Under the pieces are notes generated by a model that saw only the letters and a list, made by a program, of their open reading frames with translations, had not been told where the DNA came from and did no database searches. The translations under genes were made by a program, and so were the position numbers. Shown here piece by piece: positions 1 to 11,010 of a DNA stretch of 64,000 nucleotides (the stretch's first letter is position 1; every line of letters begins with the position of its first letter). The stretch is from Brachycybe producta (lineage: Eukaryota > Arthropoda > Diplopoda > Playtdesmida > Andrognathidae), in assembly GCA_036925085.1 (NCBI GenBank), contig JAUPFP010000050.1, positions 162,001 to 226,000 of the forward strand, read 5' to 3'.

Positions 1-249
1 CAAAAAGAGAGTGAGAGAGAGAGAGAACAATTGAAAACAAAAATAAGTTCACTTGAATCCAGAGAAAGAAAGAACGAGAGTAGAAAGAAAATGTTTGGAA
101 TTCGTTGTAACAAAAATTAAGAAGAGAGCTTTTTTAGAAAATAGTTGCATTCCATATTTTTATATATATATGTATATATATAATATTGTATGAAATTATT
201 ATAGTGTGTAATATGAATGTCATTTCGTGCTACACACACACACACGCAT

Positions 250-307
<58 letters not shown>

Positions 308-2165
308 CTCAAAAAAACACAAAAGATAATAATGTGAAATACATTTCTAATATCGCTGGATGTGTATTAGGTTATTCTAATAAGACGACGAGCTTCTCTT
401 CATTTTCGAGATGAGATCGATGGAGAGATTCACTAGAAATGGTTGCAATATTCCGTGAAATAATAATAATACCCATAGACATACTCAAAAAAAAAGAACT
501 CATAGCACTATATAAAAGCATAATAGACAGATAGGAGAGAGAGAGAGAGAGAGAGAAAAAAGGTCAATCGTGTAATGCGAATGGATCTATCTATCCATCC
601 ATCTATATAATGTATATAACAATGAGATAGAGATGCTTTTTTTTTTCCATCCATCTATCAACGCAATGCAATTAAGAGACCAACTACAAGAACAACAATG
701 AGAACTCAGTTGGAATGCTAAAAGAATACTTAATAGCCTCCTCCCATCCTCCTCTTATAATAATAAAAAAGAGTTTGAAAAGCAATGTGTGTCCAAATAG
801 TCTAAGATGGAAAAAAAGGACCTTTTTTTCCCCCTCAGAAGATAATTCATTTGAACAACAAACAAACACAAAAGAAAAACAATTATTCAATCGTTGTTAA
901 CACTTAAGTGTACACAACAATAACAAAAAAAAGATGGAGGAGGAGGGTATTGAGAGAAACAATGTTTCGTTTTATTTTCTTCTTATTATTATTGTTATTA
1001 TTGTTAGGTATACCTAAAACATTTATTGGAATTACTCTACAGTAGGAAGTCCTATTTCTATAATAGGAACCTGGTATTCTACGTTAAGAGGACCCCGGCT
1101 ACGTTTCGTCCTACACAACAAAAGTAGAAGAGGTGCTTTCCCCCCCCCCCCCTTTTTTTTCCTTTAAAAATCACTTACAAGACTTATCACAGACAAGACA
1201 GAAATGACGATAAAAGTGTCCATCGTAGTTTGTAATCTATATACGGAAGGGATGTCGATATTTAATTTAATAGAAAAAAATTAAAAAATATTACCTCAAC
1301 AAAATCGATCGTGAAAAAGGTTGATTACATGAAATATTAAAGTTAATTGAAAAAATAACCACAAAAAAACAATACCAAGAACAGTTAATATGAATTTAAA
1401 AAAAAACCATTTATTTTAACATTTTAAAAGTGATTCTGGACGAAAAAGTCACATTTTCACTCTTTCGACGAAAAAAAATCGATTCTTTCACGAATTAATC
1501 ATTAAATCGATCTCTTAAAGACGAATCTATAAAAAGATCGATTCGGCATCCGTATAACCTGATCGGGGCACCTAGACGACCCCACCTCCCTTTTCTGTAA
1601 AAAAAAACACAAATTTATTGTTGTCACCAGTAAAACAGAACATATTGGTTTTTCTAGTCTTGTATAATTTCTAAACGACTACGTAGTAAACGAGATGTGA
1701 CAGAAGTGACCATTGGTCAACCCCGTTCTTCTATTTCTTCTTCCCCCGCCTTTCAACCGACTTGTGTCATTCCACACCATCGTATTAAGATTCAGATTAT
1801 TTCCACTCATCCGTAAATATTTCAGATGACGACTCGAGAATGTATTTTCGAGCTACACCACCACATTCCCATGGAATGGAGGAGGATTAAAGATTAGGCC
1901 TAACATCATTCATTCTAGTATGGAAATAATTCCGCTTCGTTCGTTCGTTCTTTCTCTCTCTAAACGCCCGAACGACCTAAAGCCATGTCCACACTTAAAA
2001 CGTTCGCTGTTGGCATGGAAAGGCTCGTTCACACCAAAAAAATCAGTGAACAATCAATTGGGTGTAGGAATCTCAGAAAAATTGGGAACATTTTGAACGA
2101 GTGACAAACATTTAATAACAAAGAAATCAACCATTTTTAAATGTTAATTCTCCAGTAAACAGAGC
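1..2165. other. Intergenic, simple-repeat rich
   Basis: I find no supportable gene here. The stretch holds a (CA)n run followed by (CT)n at 231-305, a (GA)n run at about 534-556, and a poly-C/poly-T block at 1140-1160. ATCGAT-type motifs cluster between 1300 and 1545. Short open frames in this region are products of the dinucleotide repeats. Confidence 0.6.
231..305. repeat. (CA)n/(CT)n compound microsatellite
   Basis: About 15 bp of CA repeat, a short interruption, then about 53 bp of uninterrupted CT repeat. Its low-complexity frames (Ser-Leu or Arg-Glu runs) are not coding evidence. Confidence 0.95.
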
Positions 2166-2404
2166 TAGACTCGCTCAGATTTCTAGAAGAAATAGCTGCA
2201 GCTTTCATCTCCAAATTTGGAATTACTTTTAGTTTCTTAAGAGTGCTACTTTGGGAAAGGCTGACACAAAGTTATGTTCCCGTTTCCGATACAAAGATCG
2301 TTACTAGCAGCCATTTTTCTGAAACATGTGGTCCAACTTTAAGCTGAAAACGAGGCGCTAGAAGACCACTGCAGCTATTTTCTCTAGAAATGTCAGCGAA
2401 TCTA
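2166..2404. repeat. Imperfect inverted repeat, possible MITE remnant
   Basis: A left arm at about 2166-2201 (core ATTTCTAGAAGAAATAGCTG) matches the reverse complement of about 2369-2404 over roughly 35 bp with a few mismatches. The arms enclose about 165 bp with no coding signal. The layout suits a small non-autonomous DNA transposon, but no target-site duplication is clear and there is no second copy in the window. Confidence 0.45.
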
Positions 2405-4236
2405 TCTATTTTTCTAAAGAAAATCCTCCTTTTCCCATGAGACACACACATTCATATGTGAAGGAAGGAAGGAAGGAAGGAAAAAAGGGTCACTCTCCCC
2501 TCCGTTCCCCCCTCCCTTCTCCAAAATGAAGAACCAAAAGACCAAAAAAAAGGCAACAGCAACAAAACAAGAAAACGTCCAAATTCCATTCATATTTAAA
2601 AAAAAAAAAAGTTTAAAGATGAAAAAATATGGATTCTGAATTTGACAGACGAATGTTTAACAATTTATGAAATTCTTATGGAGGAGGAGGAGGAGGAAGA
2701 GACAAAAAATCTATAAGTTAAAATAAAAACACCGGTTGGTCGAACGGAGGAGGAGGAGGTGACACAGATGTGACAGTAGACACACACACATATGATATGT
2801 CACACACACACATTAAGTAGGATTCCCCCCCCCCCCCACACACACACTGTGACATGTATATAGAAAAAGAAACGAAATGTGTTTTAATAATATACCTTCA
2901 GGAGATAAATATGACCAACGAAGAGACAGGAAGAAGAAAAACAGACGGGAGTTGGGTTGGAAGGAAGGAGAGAGGGGGCCCCACCAGTGCCCACTCTCCG
3001 CCCCTCGAAATGTTCACTCTTGTGCCAACAGATTATAAAAGGGGGAATACAATTAAAAAGACATTAGCTTCCATACATTTAAGTGGCGGTGGTGGTCTAC
3101 AGAAAACACATCTGATAAGCGGCTAATTAGAAAACCTCCTTTTTTCACTCGTTTTCTAACACACTTATTTACTAGAATACCAAACAACAAGTGCCAACCT
3201 TTTAATAATAAGCCAAATTTCCAACAATAAATGAAGCACAAAATACAAATTGCGTTCAATGTTTCGCAACAATTTGCATATTAAAAGAGAAAGAGGAGAA
3301 TAAAGGCCGAGGGGGAGAGGGGGAGGAGGAGTATTTTTATAAAAAGCACCCGTTAAGATAAAGGTATAGTTTTATAAACTAGAAAGACACAACACGTTTA
3401 TAGTTGTCACCCTCACTGATATATTCAAAAAAAAAAACTCGAATGACCCGTTTTGTCGTTCGCGTGATGACAATCGAAAAAAGTAACCAGATGAAAATCT
3501 GGATAATTGCTCTCCAGATTATTAATGGCGAGTTGGTTACGTTTCGAATCCAAACATCATAACGAACCAACAACCCCTTCTACTAATTAGACCCATGAGT
3601 ATCTACAATTATGGATTCCAATGAACTTTTAAGAGGGAAAAATGAAAACAAGAAGAAAAAAGACCCTTTTTCTAAAAGGTTTCAAAAACAAACAAACAAA
3701 TGGTTCAAATCAAAATAAACATTTCATCAAATTCTCAATAATACGAACAAATATATATAGGAAAAATTACCCACTTTGTTCGAATGATGATTGATTGAGA
3801 GGGGGGTGGGGGAGGGGAACAAACTTCAGACATCATTATATTCGTTTATTATGTATAATTAAACAACTTGTGTAGACCTACTTAGAAACAAATAATGGAT
3901 GATTTTGCGGAATTTAACAGTAAGTATGAAATATACAATTAATTAAGGTGGTTTTAAAGGAGTAAACGAGGCCTCTCGCGAACCCTGATTATTCTATCTT
4001 TCAGGTTTGTAAAAGAAAGAAACTAGAAAAGGTTAACTCAAGAAGAAAATGCGAACCCTTGATGGCGGGCAATCACTGCAAGCTACCTGAATAAGGGAAA
4101 TACTTCATTTGAGAGATTTAAAGGGGATGTAAACGGCGGCGGCGGCGACTCTCGACCCCTCTTTAAGGTCAGATGATATTTTTTAATTTTTGTCTATAAA
4201 TGAAGCCATGAAAGATAATTACACTACTGTACTGTA
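2405..4236. other. Intergenic, purine-rich
   Basis: No gene seen. It contains (AAGG)n at about 2461-2480, GGA-rich patches, and a poly-C run followed by CA repeats near 2824-2850. An imperfect direct repeat lies at about 3951-3990 and 4119-4165: each copy has TTTAAAGG, then GTAAACG, then CTCTCG. The 90-aa frame at 2854-3126 resembles no family I know. Confidence 0.5.
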
Positions 4237-4622
4237 ACTTAGGGTTGGTTTATACTCCCTTGCTAAGCGGCAAAGCAGCCTGCAAAGCTTCAAAAATGAC
4301 GTCAAAGCTTCAGGTTTTTGCCTTCGCCGGAGCATGAAGCTAGCTTTGAAATTGTTCAACTTTTCAAAGCTTAGCAACTCAAAGCACCAATCAGGAAACG
4401 GATAGACAAAAGGGGTGAATAAGTCACACCTTTTTTCTTCCAGAAGGGGACGGGTTCTATTGTTTTGTGTATCTGTTTTATAGGATATAAAGGTCATAAA
4501 ATAGGGTTAACTTTGCAAGACCACATGTATGTGTGAACAAGCTAAGCTTTGGGGAGCTAATTTTACAGAACTTTAAAGCTTGCAAATCTTAGCAAAGTTT
4601 GGAGTATAAACCTACCCTAAGT
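4237..4622. mobile_element. MITE with about 32-bp terminal inverted repeats
   Basis: The left end starts ACTTAGGGTTGGTTTATACT. The right end is its near-perfect reverse complement and finishes CCTACCCTAAGT at 4622. After the shared part both arms continue into TTGCTAAG. The 386-bp interior has no transposase and is packed with AAGCTT and CAAAGC motifs in both orientations, so a single strand would fold extensively. This is the form of a non-autonomous DNA transposon. The superfamily is not clear because no target duplication is unambiguous. Confidence 0.75.
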
Positions 4623-5514
4623 ATAGTTAGTGATTGAACTACCCTTTTAATTTCTAAAAACACTTTTTTTTGGCTCCTGAAAAACTGAACTAATAAAAGG
4701 GTTCGAAACAGCCCTGAAAAACAATGGACAGACAGAGAGAGCGCGGGCAACTAACAGTGAGAATAAAGATCCTCTACAATCCACCAAACCCAATGGGCCT
4801 GGATTTTTCCCTTCCCCCCCCCCCCTCCCTCCACCTAATAACAGTAACAGAAGGAGAGAGTAAACTACTGGTAATAGTTTCCTCCTCCTCCTCCCTTCGA
4901 CTTTATAATATTCAAACAGCAACAAAAATATATATAAATTTAAAGAGATGTACGTTTATATTCCACGACGAAGAGAAGATTCAACGGTTCAAATAAGAAG
5001 AAACATCAAAATGAAAATTGTAGATTTTTTTTTTCAATTTTCAAAATAGGAAGAAGACGCTCAAAATCCAAAACATTCCATAACAATAAAAAGTTGTACT
5101 TAGGAGGAGGAGAAGTTCAGTCCCCCAAACCCCTCAGAACTCCATTTCTCCCCCTAACATTTCCTGAAGTTCTAACAATAAATTTCGAACCAAAAAGATA
5201 GAGAGAACGAGAGACAGGGTAAAAGAGAGAGAAAAGTGTCTGCAAACTAAAAAAAAAAACGAAGGAAAAATGTATTTACTTATTTTTCTCCTAAAATTGA
5301 ATATATAAAAACAGAGAGAGGAGGGTTTTTCTGATCCCCATATTCTAACCTCCTTCTTCTTTCTGGTTGGTTGTTGGCGTAACGTTGAATTTCGGATGAT
5401 TTTTATTTTTAAAAAAAGTAGGGTTCCTTGAATTTCGGTTGTTTTGTTGTTGTTTTTTGTATATTTGAGATGGAATTTATAGAAAAGAAGGCTAATAAAT
5501 ATTACTAAGGCTCC

Positions 5515-5605
<91 letters not shown>

Positions 5606-7754
5606 AAATGGAGAGAAAAGTGAGTGATTTCGCACAAATCCCAGAAATGCGAAAAGAAAAACCTAATAAAAAAAAAGAAAACCGCCATGGAAACCAATTT
5701 CACTTTTGTTAAAAGAAATACCAGAGTTAGTTAACTAGTAATAAGTTAAATAACATCTTTGCGATTAGCAATCTCTCTCTCTCTCTCTATTACATAAAAA
5801 GACTGGTTCACACCTTCTCTTAGGACACAAAAGAGAGAAAAACGCCATCTTTTACTTTTCACACTTTTGTCACTGACACACACTTTATGTAAAAGACAAA
5901 AGGGCAACGGGGAGGGGGAAGGTCATACAAAGAAGAGAAAAGGAACATTTATTACAAATGTATGAATATGATGATGATGAACACGTTTTCCTATAGGCTT
6001 TAGCAGCAAAGGGCCTGGCCCCCCCCCCCCACTCTCCCGACGACCACTTTATATTCGTCTGAACGCAAACAACAACCCCAATGACCGTCACACACACACA
6101 CATCCATATGCAAAAGGAGACCGAAAGGGAATTTATTCCTTGCATTCCATAGAATAAACTATGAAGAAATAAGAAACAAACAGAAAGAAAAGACGAAAAA
6201 GAACAAGTTGGAAATAATAAATAATGCAAGTTTCATTCCAATGTGAAATAAGAGAGAAAAGACAAATGACAAATGGAAAAATATACATTTCCCTTCCTCT
6301 CTCTCTCTTTCCATTTTCTTTTTGCAATCTGTTGTTAACGGTGGTTGGTTACAGGGTGGTCATGAATTATTTAAACATGTGCCCCCTCCCCCCCCCCTCA
6401 AAATGAAAACAAATGATTGAAAGTAAAAAAAAAAAAGGAAAATAACGGAATGGAAGCCAGTGACTCTTAAGCGTAACCTTTTAAGCCTTTGTTACGACTG
6501 GTGGGTCTAAGTTAAAGTTTACCACTTTTATCATAAAAATCAAATTAAAAATGTGAAACTCATTCTGCACCGACTTTACTTACAACTGTACAATTATTGG
6601 AAATATAAGACTGAACTTTGAATGCGGATCATTTTCTTTTTTATTTCCACCGAAAACAATGTCCGTCCGTCCATCCATGGACATCTCACACATGGACGCC
6701 TCTCAAGAATCATTCGAAACACGATTCAAGATAGCCAATCAATTAAGACAAATGGTCAATAATGTGCAGATGATACTGACCATTGACCACCTTAGGCCAC
6801 ACACACACACACACTGACCAATTGTAAACACAAAAGAAAAATGCTTGTTTTCTCTTTTCTTCTTCTATACATATATATATATTCAGTACATTTACAACAA
6901 TTTCCAATACAAACAACAATGTCTTCTTCTACATGTACCTTTAGGGGGTCAAAACCTCAAGTTTAGTCAAAACTCCGGATTCCCATTTCCAAAGAATCAC
7001 AATAACAACGAAACCAGATGTGGTGAACCACCTAATATTTAACATAGAACCCCCCCCCCCTTCGAGAAAAGAAGAGAGAAGGGAGGGGATTTCTATGAAT
7101 AATTACATGTCCGAATTGGGTGTGGTTATTATTATTATTATTATTATTATCATCTGTGCGGATTTCATAATAAAATTGTATCTGCGTTAAGAGACACAAA
7201 TCAAGAAGCGATATTAGTCCACAGTGAGATTTATGGGGATTTAGGGGGTGGGGGAGAATGAATGAATGAAACACGTGAATCGTGTTGCAAACAGGTAAGA
7301 GAGAAAGAGAGAGAATTTCCAATATTCGAGCCGCACGCGAACAGGTGTGTTCCCATTGCGTTACAAGACGACGACGACGACGCCCTCCCCTCCCCCCACC
7401 CAGGGTTAGTCGAAAAAGGGTGGTGATGCTAGATCACCCCCACCCACTGGACACTACCTCTACCCCTCAGAGATGAAAATGGCCAAAAATTAATAAAAAG
7501 GCGCCCTCTTTGAAAGGAATGTATAAGTCACCACCCACAGGATGGGAGTGGGGCGGAGGCCCCTTTCGAGGAGAAGGGGCGGGGAGGCTCATTATTAACC
7601 ATCATTATAAAACAAAATAGAAAAAATCAAACATTTCTACATTCACCACATGAAATTGTTAATTTTGTAGCTTTTCTAACGAATTAGTTTGAGTTGCACA
7701 TTGACTAGCAAATGTGTAGAATGACAGATTTTCCATTTCACCTCATCACGTGTC

Positions 7755-7789
<35 letters not shown>

Positions 7790-7852
7790 CAAACATATTG
7801 AAATTAATAATAATATTAAAAAAATAGCAAAAGGAAGAAGGTAAATTCACTT
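4623..7852. other. Intergenic, microsatellite rich
   Basis: No supportable gene. It holds (TA)n at 5518-5603, (TC)n at about 5770-5789, poly-C tracts near 4815, 6020, 6390 and 7050, (ATT)n at 7125-7150 and (ATA)n at 7754-7789. The longest open frame, 189 aa on the minus strand at 5134-5703, runs through the TA repeat as Tyr-Ile and is an artefact. Confidence 0.55.
5518..5603. repeat. (TA)n microsatellite, about 43 units
   Basis: An uninterrupted TA dinucleotide run of about 86 bp. It is self-complementary and likely to vary in length. Confidence 0.97.
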
Positions 7853-8560
7853 ACGTTTCCAGAGAATGACGTCAAAACACGGATGCTCCGGGGAAAAAAA
7901 GGTGCCGAGAATAAAGAGGAACGAACTGGGCTAAAGGTCAAAGGTTAACTGTTTTCGTGTGTGTGTGTGTGCAATAATCCTATTAGATAGATAGAACAGA
8001 AGAAAAAAAAGGGGGGATAAGGAGGGTGGGTAGGTTTAGAGTGGAAGGGAAGAGTGAAATTTAAAGAGAAAACGAGAGAGAGAGAAAAAAAATGAAAAGT
8101 AAGAAAAAAAAATGTTTTCTCCGCCTTTATTTATGTTTTGCAGTACAATTTTGGCGGCAAAACAGAAGCTGCGCTGAGAATTGAGCACACACAACAGACG
8201 ACGATATTAAAACAGCACAAAAAGAAGAAGAAAAAGAGTCCTTTAATTAAGAAGACCTAACTCTAACCCCCTAAAACTAGGAAAATGTACGACTTCCTAA
8301 CTGAGAACGAGAAGCGAAACACACACACAAAAACACCGACTGAAACTGAATGACAGACGCGAGAAGTCCGCCGTGGCGGCCGCACTTAAAACCCAACACA
8401 ATCTCTCTCTTTCTACTTCATCTTCTGCTTTTTACGTAACATAAAGAGAGAAAGAAAGAGAGCGCCCGGTTAACGTTTTTCGTCCTTTGGTTGTTGTCAT
8501 CGTTGGCGGCGGCGGCGGCGACATCGATTGCACGTTTGTCTCTTATCACAGAATCACACA
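7853..8560 (-). promoter_or_regulatory. Candidate promoter and first exon of a minus-strand gene
   Basis: On the minus strand GGAAAC is followed by a consensus 5' splice site, GTAAGT, with the exon ending at 7855. Just upstream on that strand are a perfect CRE palindrome, TGACGTCA (7867-7874), and an E2F-like site, TTTTGGCGGCAAAA (8149-8162). A CpG-bearing GC patch at 8340-8540 includes GCGGCCGC. This combination stands out from the AT-rich surroundings and looks like a housekeeping-type promoter plus non-coding first exon. The rest of the gene would lie leftward, perhaps outside the window. No protein exon was found, so this is inference only. Confidence 0.3.
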
Positions 8561-8685
8561 CAAAGAAGAACGATGCAAAAGCGCCATCAAAATCAAATAA
8601 AACACATGTGGAGAAAAAAAAATAGAAGACGACAATAAAAAAAGATGTCTGCATTAAAAAAACGCGCGAAATCGATTGCACTAAC

Positions 8686-8808
8686 CAGCCGCCGATAACA
8701 TTCATTACTAAGCAGCCGCCGCCGACAACATTCATTACTAAGCAGCAGCAGCCGACAACATTCATTACTAAGCAGCCGACAACATTCATTACTAAGCAGC
8801 CGACGCCG
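8686..8808. repeat. VNTR of 24-30 bp with embedded CAG/CCG triplets
   Basis: Four units ending in ACATTCATTACTAAG, plus a partial fifth, each starting with a variable CAG/CCG block. Unit lengths are 27, 30, 30 and 24 bp, all multiples of three, because the length change is whole triplets. Both strands stay open through the array. The plus frame reads PTTFITKQ repeats from 8626 to a stop near 8877; the minus frame reads LVMNVVG repeats. No start codon, splice context or known homology supports translation. Confidence 0.85.
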
Positions 8809-9419
8809 TCTCACACCAAAAGGGACGACATGATAGAGGAAAATCATATAATATTCACAGCGTTTTACCCAGAATAGAACTAAAGTCTGAAATTAAAACG
8901 GCTTACGTGATTCCCCCCCCCCCCAAAAAAAAAAAAAATTTGCGACATACGTTTAGACGCCCATGTGACCGCCGCTTCAAGCCTTTTAGCACTTTTTACG
9001 TTATAAACTGGAAATATTAACTGAAAGTGCAGAAACTAGCTGTCCCAATTGTCCCACTGAAACTACTTTACAATGATATTAAGAAAACACTCCTCTGAAA
9101 TAACCTTATACTATATCGAGTCTGTTAGTTACATTAAAATATTGTACACAATTCAGCTTATAAATAATAAAATGTTTCCATTCAATTATGGAAATGTTTG
9201 TCCTGAATTTAACTTTGAGAAAACCCATCACACAATTCTCATTTCCCTAAACCTTGAGGCGAATTATAAAATCTCAGTTACTCAAAACGATAAATCACAA
9301 GAAATTTAAGTATTCCTAATTGTGATTTACCGTTTTGAAAAAGAAATAAAAAGACATAAAATCTTCATGCTACTTACTCGAGAATTCAAGAGGACGATTT
9401 TTCCTTAGGTCAAATAATG
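8809..9419. other. 3' flank of B3GAT3
   Basis: Probably the 3' UTR and downstream flank of the minus-strand B3GAT3 gene. It contains a poly-C/poly-A run near 8911-8938. I see no canonical AATAAA on the minus strand between 9000 and 9420, so the polyadenylation site is unresolved. The 78-aa plus-strand frame at 9073-9309 has no recognisable domain. Confidence 0.4.
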
Positions 9420-10838
9420 TTACACTTCAACTTTCGTTTCCAGTACGGATTCCAAGTTCAATTTTTGCAATTTTGTCAATTTGTTCAATTTATACTTCTC
9501 AGTTCTCGTATGCCACACGAAAACCTTAAAGAAAATTAAGTAAAAAGGTCACGGTGACGGTTTGAAAAATCGACGACGATCGAATAAACAAAATCGCTCA
9601 CCTTTGTGCAGTTTTCAGCTTTCGGCTCCAACTGGTCGACCGACGTGATACTTTCCAAGAAAGAAGATTCAACGAACCCGCGAGGTCGATCCGCATGAAA
9701 TTTAGCAACGGGGTTCTTCAATACCGTTCGCAGATTCACGGCGAATCCGGCCATATCTAAAAAGAAAAACATTACCTTTTTGTAAATCCAAACAAAAGCA
9801 AAAAAGAAAAAGTCGACCTATTGGAAATGGTCGATTTGGTTTCCATGCCGTTACCCATCCGATAACCTTTCCATTGTTCACTTTCGGACCCTCCCACATC
9901 AATCCACCGACGAGTCCGACTGGAAACACCGACACCACTTTCGTACTTCTTATCTGAAAGGAAAAATTGACAAGTACGAATCGTCAGAAATGACCACAGA
10001 AACTAAGTCTAGAAATGACCTCCTTAAAAAGCCGTAGGTCGTAGGTATTGTCGTCGTCTGCGAAATAAACGACTCCGTCGCTGCTTCGAATGGTTCCATT
10101 CTCAAAAGACCTTCTGAGCCACGATAGCGCAGTGTTTCTCTGGTCGACACCTCTCGGTTTCGACCAATTCGGTTCGTCGTCGTCCAACTTGTACGCTGGT
10201 CTCGTCGGTGCGTTCAAGTGAGCGTAACGGAGACCAGAATCGATCAACAAACGACCGATCATTTCGCTCTTATGATCAGCATCTTCAACAAGAATCCAAA
10301 CGACGTTCGGAACAAGTTTCAAAGTATGTGAGAAACGAGTGAGTTCCGCCTTTTGAATTAGGCGAGAGTAGGTCGGAGTCACCACATAGATCAGGGGCAA
10401 CGCCTTTTTGAAATCCGTCTTCCTATGGCCAGAAACTCCGTACAAATGAAACACCTTATAAACACGCAAATAAAACACGATCACTAAAATAGGTTGACTA
10501 GGTGCAAAGTTTTCATAACATGTTTCGAACTGGCTTTTTCTTCTTCTATTTGAAATTCGTTAAGAGAGACAGAAACTCACATTCGATTCGAGCGCTTCAA
10601 GTTGTTCTCTGTAAGTGTCGCAATCGGATCCACTCGTTCTGAAGACACCTGAAACGGACACACAGTTAAGCGACAGGTCCAAAGAAGAGAAGTACGGGTC
10701 AGATGAGGGGCGAAGTCATTCGTAAGTTTAACCTGTGTCTATTCGAGTGTAGGAAGCGAAGAGAATTATGATCCAAACGACGAGAAAGAGAAAAACACAC
10801 AACTTGCTCGTTGTCAATTGAGCGAATCCCAATTTCAT
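9420..10838 (-). CDS. Galactosylgalactosylxylosylprotein 3-beta-glucuronosyltransferase (GlcAT-I), six coding exons
   Basis: Transfers GlcUA from UDP-GlcUA to Gal-Gal-Xyl on proteoglycan cores, completing the glycosaminoglycan linker in the Golgi. Coding exons, 5' to 3': 10838-10733, 10648-10581, 10454-10020, 9953-9818, 9756-9602 and 9524-9420. All junctions are GT-AG with matching phases, giving 334 aa, the family's usual length. Residues 1-36 form a type II anchor: a short basic tail, then a hydrophobic segment at about 14-30. The GT43 domain begins at [11 protein letters not shown]. The metal-binding DDD is at 191-193. FVESS at 276-280 carries the probable catalytic Glu278. NCT at 297-299 is a conserved glycosylation site, and the last exon has the family signature VWHTRTE and ends [12 protein letters not shown] and VGLVGG favour B3GAT3 over B3GAT1/2; this uses family knowledge, not a database search. 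Introns are only 61-126 bp. Confidence 0.95.
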
Positions 10839-11010
10839 TATACTATCTTGACCTGGAATGAACAAGAAACAACTTTAAATCAATATAAACAATATTAAAA
10901 AATAACGTATCCAGTCGTTGGAATTTAATAAACAAACAAAAATTGTTATACATATGGTACAAACTCACAAATAAGAGGAGGAGAAAAAAGTCAGTGGGGG
11001 CCGCCATTTT
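10839..11010 (-). promoter_or_regulatory. B3GAT3 5' leader with intron and upstream ORF
   Basis: The exon holding the B3GAT3 start has an acceptor (TTCATTCCAG, exon start 10852) upstream of the ATG. A donor, TTT|GTGAGT, lies at 10969/10968, which would give a 116-bp leader intron. The proposed leader exon contains AAAATGGCGGC at about 11010-11001, a YY1-like element common at housekeeping promoters. Its ATG (11007) opens MAAPTDFFLLLLF; after splicing it continues VKIV and stops at TAA 10840-10838, sharing an A with the main ATG (TAATG). The splice sites and uORF are seen. Their use, and a start of transcription near here, are inferred. Confidence 0.55.

Noticed and set aside
3531-3552. tRNA-like B box (GTTTCGAATCC)
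   Set aside because: There is no matching A box, acceptor stem or cloverleaf around it.
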